A DNA stretch of 64,000 nucleotides from Sipunculus nudus (GCA_026874595.1 CM049314.1:75590300-75654299); one strand, 5' to 3'; counted from the first letter of the stretch, positions 14,201-24,219 are shown. Notes: a model not told the origin generated them from the sequence alone. Translations and numbers: made by a program.

Positions 14201-14217
14201 ATAAGAAAAATGATTAA
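2080..14217 (+). CDS. Polycystin-1-like protein, copy A (PLAT plus channel region; 5' end not seen)
   Basis: Eight exons join in frame: 2080-2293, 4459-4522, 5700-6196, 6647-6845, 7852-8111, 8685-8989, 9638-9806 and 13007-14217, giving 972 residues and a stop. All junctions are GT-AG and phase-consistent. The order is PLAT domain (about 1-115); hydrophobic segments near 176-193, 214-241, 332-350, 362-392 and 467-484; the polycystin TOP domain (about 485-720) with a WYPGGGYSVDL block; then segments near 725-741, 760-778, 801-826, 845-872 and 909-933. With the missing TM1 this is the 11-TM layout of polycystin-1 family proteins, which act as membrane receptor/channel subunits, often with PKD2-type partners. 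That role is family knowledge and not shown here. GAIN/GPS and TM1 exons are absent from the 2 kb upstream, so this copy is either 5'-truncated or has a larger first intron. About 94% of the last 344 residues match copy B. Confidence 0.9.
2480..2795 (+). repeat. Dispersed intronic repeat with 'GTGAGCTTATGCGATGG' head
   Basis: The block begins at AACCTGTGAGCTTATGCG, continues through CGTCGT-rich text, then AAAAACGGCAGGAGCTAGCA. The same text appears reverse-complemented several times at about 54890-56115 and briefly near 58525-58560. It is a dispersed element family. No ORF or terminal repeats were recognised. Confidence 0.65.
2800..3780 (+). repeat. Intronic tandem array, unit about 270-300 bp
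   Basis: The block ACAGGTGGCGCCA ... CTGCAGACATCC ... GCCACCTGC ... TTTTGCACAGC ... ACTCATATCT recurs about three to four times. The same unit forms the array at 10860-12260 and reverse-complemented pieces in copy B introns (about 53620-54160 and 57770-58100). It sits in the intron between the two PLAT exons. Confidence 0.8.
3895..4045 (+). repeat. Short dispersed repeat 'AAGTAATGGTCCAGCAT'
   Basis: This block resembles about 1890-1990 on the + strand, and about 53460-53600 and 57620-57740 on the - strand. Each copy carries GCATTATACCTG-like text and ends in TAGGCCTGTAGGCC-like text. The family lies next to PLAT-exon introns in both gene copies and blurs the outer end of the inverted duplication. 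Confidence 0.6.
4459..4522 (+). CDS. Copy A exon: PLAT second part (64 bases)
   Basis: This short exon gives DLGSLKSIDIWHDGSGRDPAW, the canonical PLAT 'WHD.SG..P.W' core. The acceptor is GGCTCAG and the donor GTGAAA. It enters in phase 1 and leaves in phase 2, which closes the Gly codon from the previous exon and the Trp codon with the next. The copy B counterpart (53346-53409) is the same length. Confidence 0.9.
5700..6196 (+). CDS. Copy A exon: end of PLAT and TM2-TM3
   Basis: It follows a TTTTTTCAG acceptor and begins YLKQVIVTDLQDKEVY, the last PLAT strand. A basic cytoplasmic linker follows (SARRRITV, CRRNSPFTRCQR), then two hydrophobic segments at protein residues about 176-193 and 214-241, joined by an acidic loop with FHGQDQ. 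It ends at ATAG/GTATGT in phase 1. Its 497 bases equal the copy B exon. Confidence 0.9.
6647..6845 (+). CDS. Copy A exon: Ser/Gln/Glu-rich cytoplasmic linker
   Basis: The acceptor is CTCTGCAG and the donor GTAAGT. The 199-base exon encodes a hydrophilic stretch (ESRESVVSGQPQSG to ALKGL) between TM3 and TM4, with no membrane segment. The copy B exon has 202 bases, a one-codon difference that keeps the frame. This is the least conserved shared exon, as expected for a flexible loop. Confidence 0.85.
6870..7410 (+). repeat. Degenerate minisatellite in copy A, about 60-bp unit
   Basis: Diverged units with TTTCCTGCTTGAGATAGAAG and GCCATAACCAATGCT-like blocks recur about eight times. The equivalent intron of copy B carries the same minisatellite in cleaner, longer form (50100-50935). 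The array therefore existed before the inverted duplication and has evolved separately since. Confidence 0.7.
7852..8111 (+). CDS. Copy A exon: TM4-TM5
   Basis: It follows TTTTTTTTCAG. The product starts LFPWWSPYCCWVLCVG and holds two hydrophobic segments (residues about 332-350 and 362-392) separated by YGQGYGFRKSIEWA. It ends at CTTG/GTATGT in phase 1. The 260-base length is the same in copy B. FPWWS at the start of TM4 resembles the LPWWC-type block of polycystin-1 family proteins. Confidence 0.88.
8685..8989 (+). CDS. Copy A exon: linker, TM6 and start of TOP domain
   Basis: The acceptor is TTTGCAG. A charged cytoplasmic linker (DSDTELLEQ and a VKKKLKKE stretch) leads to the segment IFIYIPFLLVLAIVVFGHL at residues about 467-484. 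Extracellular sequence beginning LSPLSFHQYE and VDGDYGG follows. It ends in phase 0 at AAA/GTGAGT. The 305 bases match copy B in length. Confidence 0.88.
9638..9806 (+). CDS. Copy A exon: TOP domain, first part
   Basis: It starts VKNADDVWEYLETTFF after CTTTTAG and ends IGTPRIRQIRALIG in phase 1. The 'G.PR.RQ.R' block is typical of the polycystin/mucolipin extracellular (TOP) domain. The 169-base length is the same in copy B. Confidence 0.9.
10860..12270 (+). repeat. Intronic tandem array in copy A, about 270-bp unit
   Basis: GAACCGTTTGACCGATCAGG recurs at about 10910, 11180 and 11450, and more diverged units follow to about 12270. The units contain GGTGGCGCCACCTGCAACCA and GCACAGTGTCCATCTG. 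The first three units are nearly identical, so that expansion is recent. The copy B intron at this place is only about 1.4 kb and lacks the array, so the expansion or insertion followed the duplication. Confidence 0.85.
12558..12743 (+). CDS. Candidate in-frame extra exon of copy A (uncertain)
   Basis: An open frame covers 12506-12757. The donor AATGAAG/GTAAAT is in phase 1, compatible with the terminal exon at 13007. An AATCAG acceptor at 12555-12557 would also give phase 1, making a symmetric 186-base cassette. The encoded stretch (for example KIKLERIPEYQPTK) matches no family I know and would insert into the TOP domain. The acceptor has a poor pyrimidine tract. The copy B equivalent (about 45370-45600) keeps the donor but has stops. 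Confidence 0.25.
13007..14217 (+). CDS. Copy A terminal exon: TOP domain, TM7-TM11, stop
   Basis: The acceptor is GCTTTCAG and the exon encodes 403 codons including TAA. DPCVSYVEKEV and a WYPGGGYSVDL / TRAVFVEFSLYNP block end the TOP domain. Five hydrophobic segments follow, and the short C-tail ends VTGWKHKKND. The pore loop between TM10 and TM11 reads IELMKPDIEEL, without the LGDFD-like filter of PKD2 channels. No coiled coil is seen in the C-tail, unlike vertebrate polycystin-1. The 1211 bases equal the copy B exon. Confidence 0.95.
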
Positions 14218-14699
14218 AAATGAAGAGAACAAACAGTTAAACTCAAAAACACTGTTTCAGTGGCCTTTATCTAGCTATATAGATAAATATAGTGGGTTAC
14301 AGGTTCCATCTTTAGAAGAAACACAGATAATTCTATTAAACTTTTTTTCCTGAAAATGTCTTGAATGAAGAGCCATGCGTCGTATCTGTTTAATATTTAG
14401 GGTTTATGAATAGTAGATATTCATGATGTATGATGTGCTGTAATATTTTAATGATGGGAGGGGCCCTTATCTCTTGGTTTTCTTAAAACGTATTTCACAC
14501 AGAACGCATATGTTTCAAGAAGTCACTGGTGTGTCTCAGTCTCACTAGAAAGATTCGGTACTAATGCAGTAGCGAAATTCGAAGTTATTCAGGTCTTTAA
14601 TGCATTAGAATTTAAGAAAGATGATCTGGTACGATTTATAATTACTATACACTGATGAACAGGTTTATGTGTGTATTAATGGAACATTGCCTTAATTCA

Positions 14700-14705
14700 A
14701 ATAAA
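14700..14705 (+). promoter_or_regulatory. Likely poly(A) signal of copy A
   Basis: AATAAA lies about 480 bases after the stop codon. It is conserved at the matching place downstream of copy B (43374-43379 on the minus strand), with similar flanking sequence in both. No transcript evidence is available. Confidence 0.5.
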
Positions 14706-14742
14706 GATGAGTGAAATGTGTACTCACAGTTTTCAGTCACAG

Positions 14743-14820
14743 TGCTTGAGAAAGGAATACGAGATCACAAGGTATTTGTAGCCGGAATTGGAAAATGTGA
14801 CAGGCCGCAAACATTTAAAG
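14743..14820 (+). pseudogene. Duplicated C-terminal exon remnant downstream of copy A
   Basis: The frame CLRKEYEITRYL-stop-PELENVTGRKH aligns residue for residue with the real C-tail (MRRDYEVTRYVWQKVKDVTGWKH). It lies about 530 bases after the stop codon and is preceded by a TTTTCAG acceptor-like sequence. A TAG interrupts it. The same remnant lies downstream of copy B, so it predates the inverted duplication. It may come from an older tandem paralogue. Confidence 0.75.
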
Positions 14821-15459
14821 ATTATTGTATTACTTTCAAAATTAGTTATGGTGAATCATGCAGATCATTGTTCTAGGATAAGTAAAGATCTAATTGAAAA
14901 TACGAATTGAGGTCTGATTGAGATTGCAGTTTAGTAGGTTACAAGCTCATATTAATAAATGTTGACTAAATAGTTGAAGTTTTCGCAAGCTCCTTTAGTA
15001 CCTCTTATGTCAACAGCCTGGGTTCAGTGGGTTCAGAGTAGTACATTAGAAATCAAATGAAGACTAAGGCTCTGAAATGCACGTAAAATTGTACAAAGAA
15101 AGTCTGTAAGAACGTGTACATGTCATTTTGTTCATTCATTGCAATTAAATAATTGTTACTTAACAACTGTCTTGCGAGTTAGTATACTATAGTTAATGGA
15201 ACAAAGCCCGAAGACAGGACATAGACAATGGCGCCCTCAGTAGTTAAAGTAGCCCTAGACTTTAGAAACTTCTTGCCAAGTTATCCCGTGATTAGTATTT
15301 CAACGGGAAACATGAGAGACCCTCCCTGAATCAGGTAGTGGGGAACAAGCTGTGTAGAGGTCCCAGGTAAATAGAGATTTAGAACCGGTGCAGTTACCTT
15401 GATAGAATAATTTCCTGGGACTCGGTTTCATTTGGATATCCTTGCCGTTTTCCTAAAAA

Positions 15460-16020
15460 GAGGAGAATGTTAAAGTCCATCTGACCGCCCGTTAAACTGG
15501 CACGTTTTGAAAACTTTGGATCTGCGAATCCGAAATTCAGCATTCAGTTAGATATCTCCAAAATCTCTCCCTATACCGAAAATTGGGTCATTATGACTAC
15601 GTTCCTTTGAGATATTAAGGAAAACCCCATTTATATTGAACACCCATTGTCAGATTTTCAAGACTACTTAATATTAAAACAGTTTATCTGTGTTTGATTA
15701 TATTTAATATAAATAATTAGCTATATATTTTCTATAAACATACCTGAAATTAGGACAGCATAATGTAATTTCTTGAAGATATGGGCCCCAACATAATGCA
15801 CTTTGTAAAAAATCAGGAAATATATATCTTGATTTACCATTTGCAAACCGCTAATTAGATCTAAAATTTGGAAATTTAATGTAAAATCAGAAACTAAATT
15901 CAGCCCATCTTTGGCCATGGTACTTTTTTACCTGTAAGAACTCCTGATTTGATATTCATATCATTCATACATAAGGAATTCAGCTTCTAAATTCTGAAAT
16001 TTGAAAGGAATTGTCCAAAA
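15460..16020 (+). repeat. Dispersed repeat (GCACGTTTTGAAA ... GAGATATTAAGGAAAA family)
   Basis: Blocks such as GCACGTTTTGAAAA, GTTAGATATCTCCAAAATCT and CCTTTGAGATATTAAGGAAA match the + strand blocks at about 27905-28510 and 31060-31870, and a - strand block at about 39790-40310. This is an interspersed family without a detectable ORF. Confidence 0.7.
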
Positions 16021-16079
16021 ACTGTAGCTTTAAATGAAGTGAACGTGTCATTATCTAGGCTATACTGAAGCCCCTCTTC

Positions 16080-18660
16080 AGTCATGTGTATGTCACCTGT
16101 GTTGACCTTAAGCCTAATTATGCACGCTTGACTGGGCTGCAGCCAGCTCCTGTCTGGTTACAACTGACCTTGGCTTGTCCAACCCCCCTCCTTTGGCCTA
16201 AAAATATAACAATAAACAATAATTGAATAATTTTTAATTGTTTATAATAACAACTTTAAGAAAGGTTAATGGAAAAAGAATTAAATACAAGGGCTGTGCC
16301 CGTTTGAATGAAAGCCTCTTTTTTTATCCCATTGTATGGAAGTGGTCAGCTCAGATAAAGGTGATCAACGTTCAACCACTTTATTTATAAGTGAATCAAT
16401 CTCTTTATTTTTTAGCATGACCTGGATGGGTAGTGCCAATTTAGTAGGAAATGAGGAAAGTAATTCCACGGGAAAAATGAAGATGCCCAGCGTATTATGT
16501 AGGACAAACTTGTCAAGTATTATGAGGATGTTTGTTGATCCAACCATTGTAAAAGATGAATCTCTGGATCCAGCGTGAAAGAAATTAACTCGACCATGAC
16601 GGCAACCTGGTTAAATCAGGATATGTTAAGTGTGAAGTCAGTATTGGATACTCTGAAAGGTCTGAAGCAAGGTGAGGCAATGTCACACTTTGAGGCCAGA
16701 GAGACACTAAACAACTGTACTTCGAATCTTGTTGACAGAGTTCCTATTGACCTTTCGTGTTAAAGCATCATTTGTACTTCCATCCGTGGATGAGTACAAA
16801 ACCATCACAAATAAGTATAGAAAGGGAGGCTAAAGGTTTAACCAAGGTTATCAAGAGATCAGAAGGGGTTTAAGTACTGATCCAGTGGAAATTCAAGAAC
16901 ACAAGAACAATAAGAAAGCAGCAATGTTTATTTCCGTGTCCTACGTTTTGGAGAATATTCTTTTTGTTTATGACTGTGGAATAGAAGATAACCTTTCTGA
17001 AAATAAACAATTTTGACGCACACCTCCGGCTTCTCAACATGTCCATATGGAAGTGAAGAAATAATATGTAAACACAGTCACAGTCTTTATCAGCCTATGC
17101 TCATGGAACAATCCATTAAATCGTTTCTATCTTTGCTTGCTAGAACATTTTGATCGGCTGTGGCCAAAAGATGACGTATGGTCATTCATAGAGCTATTAG
17201 ATTTTCTTCTTTGTCTGGTAGCCAAATGAACCCCTCTCTAGTTACAAACTGTGACAAGTCACGGCTGGTCGCATATTCGTGGATTCGGTCCTCTGACCCA
17301 AACACCTTCCGACCAATAGCTGGTGATATATAGTCATATACTGATTTGCAAGTACCACCCATACAAGCGCTGATGATGATCACAACATTTGCATTGGGTC
17401 GCAAGACAGATTTATCGCTCTTTGTCTGGTATCACAACTCTTGCATTTGTCTGCGATTGCCAGTCGCGCGGCAACTTGCCTACAAGTAATTTATATTAAA
17501 TTCGGCGAATAGTCGCATATCCCTTGTTGCAAAATCGCCAGTGAGTGGTAAACTTTAGTAGTAGCTACAAACCAGCCGGTTGACTTATCTTGACCATTTC
17601 AGAGTTGGAAATAGGTATGCCTTAAATGGTGTTCCGCAGAAATTGCATCTCTGACATACTGGTTGCTACTCTTCACTCTGCGTCGTTGCTTTTTTTCCAT
17701 TAACTGTGTTGGTGAAGCAGACATGGTACGAGGACAGGCCCGGGTCATTTTCTTTCATTTTCCTCGATTCTTTTTCTAGTCCAGGTAAGATGTCCAGCTG
17801 TAGCATTATAGTTCTAAAGGAAACTACAGTGACAGTGGTGCTGAGTTCGTCCTTTGCTTCTAGCCAGTAGAGGAGAGTTAGGGCTAACCAACGAAGCCGA
17901 TGTGAGAAATTGGATCTTGAATGTCTTTTCAGTTCCCTGCGTAGTGTGTATGATGGTACAAATGGACTGTTCCTAATGGCGTATCCCACTCTGTCTGTCA
18001 TCAGTTGGCGGCTTATTCTGCTAGATGAATGAGGAATCCTCCTTGAGGCTTCTTATGGGCGGAAGGGCAATAATATCCCTCTGTTGACTGCTCATTTGTT
18101 GAGAGTAGATAGTTAGAATAGCATTATATATGAATACATACTAAAACTGGATCCTTTGATAGTCCTACCTGTTACATTATTTTTTAAATATTATAGGCTT
18201 GGTATTTATTAATAAACTTTATCGAAATAGTTGTCTCATAATAATGAAAGGTATTCAGTGATTGCTTTTTCATTAATATCATCTAATAACCATGTTATTT
18301 ATACTGCTTTCATTAAAAATTTTTACGGTCGATTGTTCATCATAAAATAAATCATAACATGCAAATATGCTACAGAAACAATAGAAGCAAACATAAACAA
18401 TGACACCTACTGATTATTCTGTAGTTAAAAGAAATTTTACACTTTCTCCGTCATGTAAATCATTTTAAATAATTTTTTACGGACAGACATCCACAGATCC
18501 TTTTGAGCGCAGAAGTATACAACATTAAATTTAAGATAAATATTTTCTGTTTAAACAGTACCAATTCGTTTATTGTGATACTTAGTTTCTAGCTAACGTT
18601 TACATGTTTGATTTTTATTTCTTCAGTATCTTCATGATGGGTATCTTGCCTGACGATATC
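16080..18660. other. Orphan ORF fragments, no family recognised
   Basis: On the + strand, frames at 16336-16578 and 16575-16763 read like broken coding sequence (for example EINSTMTATWLNQDMLSVKS). On the - strand, 17186-17404 (VYDYISPAIGRKVFGSEDRI and onward) and 17666-18001 (RELKRHSRSNFSHRLRWLAL) look protein-like. The fragments carry stops and do not assemble into one frame. They may be a decayed transposon or host pseudogene; no motif identifies them. Confidence 0.3.
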
Positions 18661-18663
18661 ATG

Positions 18664-19824
18664 CAGGCTTTGGTCAAGTACAGGGGGTCAGTACTTGAGT
18701 ACAAGTACTTCAGAATTTGTCAAATACAAGTACAAGTACACAATTTTTTCAATGTACTTGAGTATAAGTACAAGGGGTTTGTACTTGAGTACAAGTACAA
18801 TACTTTTAATTAAAAAACTAAAAAAAAAGCCATTTTCTGAATATTTATTGATAAAACAATTACCTGTATTATACACACTGTTACACAGTCAGATATCAGT
18901 ACTGGTACACAAAAAAGATGGGTTAATGCTCCAATTGCTGAAAGTTTTTTTTTTTATTTTAGGTAATCCAGGGTGACAGTCTTGATGGCCTTTCAGTATT
19001 TATATACACTATTACACAGTCATATATCAGTACACAAGAAAGGATGCTTTGATGCCTGGACTGCTGCTTGACTTTGCTATTTTTTTTTCTAGGTAATCCA
19101 GGGGCCTTTCACAGCAGTTGGTAATAGTTTATGAAAATAACACTTATACTATAAGAAATATGTATATTATATACACTATTACGCAGTCATAAATCAGAAC
19201 ACAAAAAAAGGTCTAGTTGATGCTTGAATTGCTGTGTAAAACTCAGAGCTGGACAGCTCAATAGTCCACCTGAGGGTTGTGTATAGTTCAGCTGCTACAA
19301 CTCAAATCCACATTTACTCATGACCAACAAGACCTGCTCAGTTACCATGGCTAATTAGCCTGGAGCATAAGCAGATGTAACCTGGGACAAACTTAATTCA
19401 GCAGAACTACTCAGTGGGTAGTGTTTTCACAAGCCATTCATATAATCAGGTCTGAGGATCTGAGCAGTTTAGGACTGAGGTATAGTTTTGGTTCATCAGG
19501 AAACTCACAAAATAGGTTGAATTATTCAGTCTAGTGTCACTTCTGTCTGAGTCTAACCGGCAAACATACTGCTAAGATTTCTGTCTGACCTGAGGTCTCC
19601 TAATGCTGTGTTTATGGTAAGTAGATAAGTGGCTCTGTGTTCAAAATAATTAAAAAAAAAATACATGTACTTGACTAGTACTTGAAATATACTTGATTTT
19701 TTTCCAAGTTCATTTTTAGCAAGTACTATACTTGGTAAAAAGTACCAAGTACAAGTACAGGCCAAGTACTGACAATTTTGTACTTGAGTACAAGTACCAA
19801 GTACAAGTACTTGACCCAAGCCTG
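18664..19824. mobile_element. hAT-like non-autonomous element with terminal inverted repeats
   Basis: The left end CAGGCTTTGGTCAAGTAC and the reverse complement of the right end, CAGGCTTGGGTCAAGTAC, match. Both flanks carry related 8-mers, ATATCATG and CTATCATA, sharing the central TATCAT, as an aged 8-bp target duplication would. Both ends are rich in AAGTACTTGAGTAC-type repeats in both orientations. The interior has a unit of roughly 150 bases repeated about three times (ACACAGTCA..ATCAGTAC). No transposase ORF is present. An 8-bp duplication with CAG termini is typical of the hAT superfamily. Confidence 0.7.
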
Positions 19825-21191
19825 CTATCATACAGTGTATGGAATGCTCAGGCATAGAAGCCCTGCCGATTATATCACACGCAAACGAGTATAACCTTGG
19901 GGGATTCCTTGATGTAATGACACAGCAGTTGTGGTATACACTGAGCCTTGTTAGCATCAAGATATTAAGTGAGAGAATGCCTATCATGTAGCCTAATGAA
20001 AGTATCCACCTAAATATACTTAAATTAAGATAAGTCAAGTAAGCATTCAATAGACGGTGTTCCTTTAACGGAATTTCTAATCCTGCACAAAACCTAAAAG
20101 AACCTTAAATGTACGTATGTGCACCATTTGCCAAACAATCCGACAACCCCGTTCTCTTAGTCCTCGCTACGCTCCTGTTAAAGTAAGGGTATGCAAACTT
20201 ATAAACAAAACGTTTTATGTCCTCGCAGGTAGTGTACTGCGGCATAATCTATACAATATACAATTGATTGAAAATAATTTAGCCTACCATCAAACATGCC
20301 AAAGAGTAAAGGTTAAGTATCTTATTGTAGTTTTAAGTCTTCCTGTAATGTGCAACCATTTCATTTATTGAGATCATGCCACCTTAATGTTAAAACTGGG
20401 TCCCATTGTGCCAGCCAATATAGATATAGTTTTGTAAAGGCCACTATATAGATTAACTTACAGCCGAGGTTGTAAGTCGCATGCATAAAGAATAAATTTG
20501 GAATTTCACCATATACGTTCTTTTCATTATTCCTATATGAAACGGAATTAAAATGTATTTTCGAACTACCTTATTGAATAATGACGCCAAACTCATACGT
20601 CAGCTGTAAAATTTTATTTCAATACACAAAGTCTGGTTTGAAATAATTTTTTTCAGTATTCCTCTCTCAAACAAATATTGATTAAGGAACCTGCATATTA
20701 GGGTGCAAGTAAAGATTTCATTTACTTTGAAGATCTTAAATGTTTAATAAATCAAATTTACGGCACTAAAACGGTGCTTTTCGCGAGAAAAATTACAAAT
20801 CTTGGACAAGAAAACCTCTAGTCTACTTTTCTCTTGATTTTTAAAATAGTCAAGAAATAATTTCTAATGAAAATATTTGTCAGGAAGCCCGCAGAAAATC
20901 ATACACGCTTCAGCGAAATCTTGCTGGGGCGAGTGCATGTCAGACGGGTTAAAAATATACTGGTTGATTCCGGGATCCACCAATCTTAGCTGTGTGGCTG
21001 TGTTCCTATCTTTTTTTTTTGGTAAAATACATATACATATACATAGACAGAAATAGGCAACATTTATGTACATATACATACATACATACAATATACATAA
21101 CAGTAACTTATGCTAATGTGGTGAAAAAAAAATGCCTCGTAATTCATAATTCATTTATAATGTGCATTCATATGTATTTATATCTATATAA

Positions 21192-21232
<41 letters not shown>

Positions 21233-21270
21233 AATGTGTGTGTGTGTGTAGTCATAACATTCTTACAAGT
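19825..21270. other. No gene recognised
   Basis: AT-rich sequence with short random frames. A mixed (CA)n/(TA)n/(TG)n microsatellite occupies about 21190-21250. Confidence 0.5.
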
Positions 21271-21289
21271 AATATTACACTATCAGAGG

Positions 21290-21800
21290 TAATATTGGAC
21301 TCCATTTCCTTAGATGGTGCGCCATCGTACATTGTTTTTCTGCAATGATGTATTCTTCCTTTTGCAGTGATTTCACATTTAATAAAAAGTCGTTGAACAG
21401 AACAGAGTCAGATGAATAACATTTTCCTTTATATAGTGTGAGTTTGTACATTACTATGATTGTATTTATCAAAATGTTTTCAAATAGTTTGTTATTCCAC
21501 AATGTTTTGATATGCCTCAAATTTAGATGTAGGGTAGCAATCGAAAAGTTCAGCCCATGAACACAGATATGATTTATTAAAAAAAATGGCAGGGATAGTG
21601 GGATCCTCTGTATATCAAAGTTTGATCGTATGAATGCTACTCTACCAATCTTATGTAGATAACCTGTCACCAGCTTCACCCAAGGTTTATCTTTATCCGT
21701 AATTAATCGTTTTATCCATAATACACGTTGGGCTTTTAACATTTATTCTACATCTGGAACTTTAAGACCACCTATTTCATAGGATCCAATAGCAGTTCAT
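21290..21800 (-). pseudogene. LINE reverse transcriptase C-terminal region (fragment)
   Basis: Read from about 21790 leftwards, the minus strand gives EIGGLKVPDVE, one stop, then MLKAQRVLWIKRLITDKDKPW and a 155-residue frame with LWNNKLFENI. 'GGL.VPD...KAQR..W..RL' is characteristic of the region after the reverse transcriptase domain in non-LTR (L1/Tx1-like) retrotransposons. There is at least one stop. It abuts RT-coding sequence on the opposite strand that starts at about 21835. Confidence 0.7.
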
Positions 21801-21834
21801 TATTTACCTTTAGGCTTTAATTAGGTGAGACTCA

Positions 21835-22830
21835 ATAGTATAGAGTATCAACAAGTAAAACAAGAAGTGGAAATTATGTATAATCATATAACTGAAGGAA
21901 TAATAATTCGCTCAAGAGTGGAGAGTAGAGAGAATATGGTGAAAGAAATTCTGCATATTTCCTGAACTTAGAAAAAAGAAATAAAGGCAGAACATCAGTA
22001 AGAAAATTACTAAAAAGCAATAATGATGTATTAACCTCCCAAAGTGATATTCTAAATGAAATTAGACATTTTTTATGCATCGTTTTACAAGGGTTTCTAC
22101 TGTCACAGCAGAACAATGTGAAAATTATTTAAGTAAAGTTGATATGCCAACTCTAACAAAAGAACATTCATCCATGTGTGATGGTACAGTGACACTGGAT
22201 GAGATTTTTAATGCTGTTAAGTCTATGCCATCCAACAAATCACCTGAAAATGATGGTCTAAGAAAGGAATTTTATATCCATTATTTCCAAGATATTGGAA
22301 AAGACTTCGTATCATGTATGAATCACAATTTTATTGAATGTCAAATGACGGCAAGGAAAAAACAAACAATCATCAATTTATTAGAAAAACCAGGAAAAGA
22401 CTCTAGGTTCATAATGCCATGGCGCCCGATAAGTTTAATCAATGTAAAATGGTAAATAGGCTGAAGATATTACCAGAGATAATTTCGCAAGAACAAAGTG
22501 CATTTATAAAAGGACGTTTTATTGGTGATCCCATCAGACTAATTGATGATATATTTAGTTATTGCAAGCAAAGAATGGTACAAGGTATTATGTTTGCAGC
22601 GGATTTTGAAGCAGCCTTTGATTCAGTAGATCATGTATTTATGTTGTGTTCTGAAAAGGTTCGAATTTGGAGAAAATTTTATTTTATGGGTAAAAACAAT
22701 GTATAACAAGTTAAAAAGGCCGTGTTCCTGCCTTACCCACAGTCATTTTTTTCCATTAACTGAGAGAGGCTTTTGTATCAAAAGATATTTATCGAGGTAT
22801 TGGTGGCACAGTGCCTTTTACTTACACAAA
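21835..22830 (+). pseudogene. LINE reverse transcriptase N-terminal half (broken)
   Basis: Fragments in several frames give a linker (SRVEW-like text, then NSAYFLNLEKRNKGR), the RT entry (FNAVKSMPSNKSPENDGL), then LEKPGKD and WRPISLINV. After a frameshift come NRLKILPEIISQEQSAFIKGR and AADFEAAFDSVDH with the first catalytic Asp of the RT palm. The sequence ends soon after a 'LTERG' block, before any YADD motif. It is a non-LTR retrotransposon of L1/Tx1-like type, non-functional because of frameshifts and truncation. Confidence 0.8.
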
Positions 22831-23241
22831 AGCCTTTGAAGAGGTTGGAACATATTTGTGATCTGAGCCGGACAGCTACGTTACCGGGATAGCATTAAAC
22901 AATAGAAAGGTATCCAATGCCACTGATACCGCCAGGATTTTCATCAAACTGTGTTCTCTTTTTCATAGAAAATGTGTTTCACGGAAAAACAACTCCACGG
23001 TTGTATCTCTTATCAGCTTTAGAACAAAGGCGTCCCAAAAAAATGACCATTGGCCTCGGTTGGGATAGAGAAACCTCATGGTGGTGATCAGGATCCTCTT
23101 CAAAATTTAATGGATTGTTTCTTGTGTATCATCCTATTCCAGGATTGTACAGAATATTCTGATATAGACCATTCTAATAAATAACAAACCAGAGAATAAA
23201 AATTTTAAGATGCATGCATAATCTTTCATCATGGAGTATGA

Positions 23242-23243
<2 letters not shown>

Positions 23244-23297
<54 letters not shown>
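23244..23297. repeat. (TA)n microsatellite
   Basis: About 26 uninterrupted TA units. The rest of 22840-24219 shows no gene. Confidence 0.95.
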
Positions 23298-23303
<6 letters not shown>

Positions 23304-24219
23304 TGTAATTTGTAATTTTTGCCATATGATAATGCGTATCCTTTATAATTCTGAAATTCTGAGAGAAAATATAAAGCATTTAAATAGGTTTGTATGATGA
23401 TATGTGGAAAAAAACATGCTGCTTGCAAGATAATAACCTCAAAGAAGAAAATCAATGTACACTTTTGTGACCCGTCAAATGTCGTCTGCTCGAGTACTCG
23501 ATTCAGCATCATGGTTGTGTAAAGAGGTGCAACAATAATCGCGAGTTGTGTGTTTTTCATGTATAAGCCAAATTACATTCTAAGATAAAGGGCGCCCGCA
23601 TGTTGAGGTATAAAGTTATGATGACGTTATGACAAGGGGATTATACTTTTTTTACCCTGTCATATGCTTTGATCCTATTGTTAATTGTTAACTGTACAAA
23701 AAGGGCATTCCTACACGCGTACCCTTCTGATTATACATTTATCTTGATCTATGTACAAGTCTGAATTGTTTCTCAACTCCAAATCTATCAAATTACCTCA
23801 ATAATTATGTCGAGGCATTTGATATTTGGGTGGTAATTTGATCGGTCTGTCAAAAATCTTACTCCATAATTTATAACAGATTTTAATTACATTTTTTAAA
23901 GTGAGGATCAGGGAACAATCCTTTATATGTTAATTGTAAACTAGATCATTATAATATAATTCAAAGATCATGTGACACACAGGTAACTGTTAAGTGCACA
24001 ACAAATATTAATAGACCTTTTCCATCAGAGTTGCGCACCTGTCGGCAACGAATATATCCGTAATATGCTCCAGAAAAATCAGAGTCTATTATATCTAAGA
24101 CGATTAATAGTACTATTCCTGAAATATTTGTCTAAAAAAGTTCCTACATATGTTTAGGACCTTTTCATTTCTCTTTACTAGACGTATGATGCAAGCCCAT
24201 TGTGTAGAGATCACAACCA

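Larger units (their letters stand above)
1880..15455 (+). repeat. Left arm of a large inverted duplication
   Basis: Exons, many intron stretches and about 1.2 kb of 3' flank match the reverse complement of about 42620-57740. Outside the exons the match can be followed in the segment just upstream of the PLAT exon (from about 1880), in several introns, and downstream of the stop codon to about 15455. A weaker match continues to about 16080 against 42258. The outer limit near 1880 falls inside a short dispersed repeat, so it is approximate. Confidence 0.85.

Noticed and set aside
20992-21348. 118-residue ORF rich in Tyr/Ile/His/Thr
   Set aside because: It is created by the (CA)n/(TA)n/(TG)n microsatellite.
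23134-23560. Minus-strand ORFs with long Tyr-Ile runs
   Set aside because: They are translation of a (TA)n tract.
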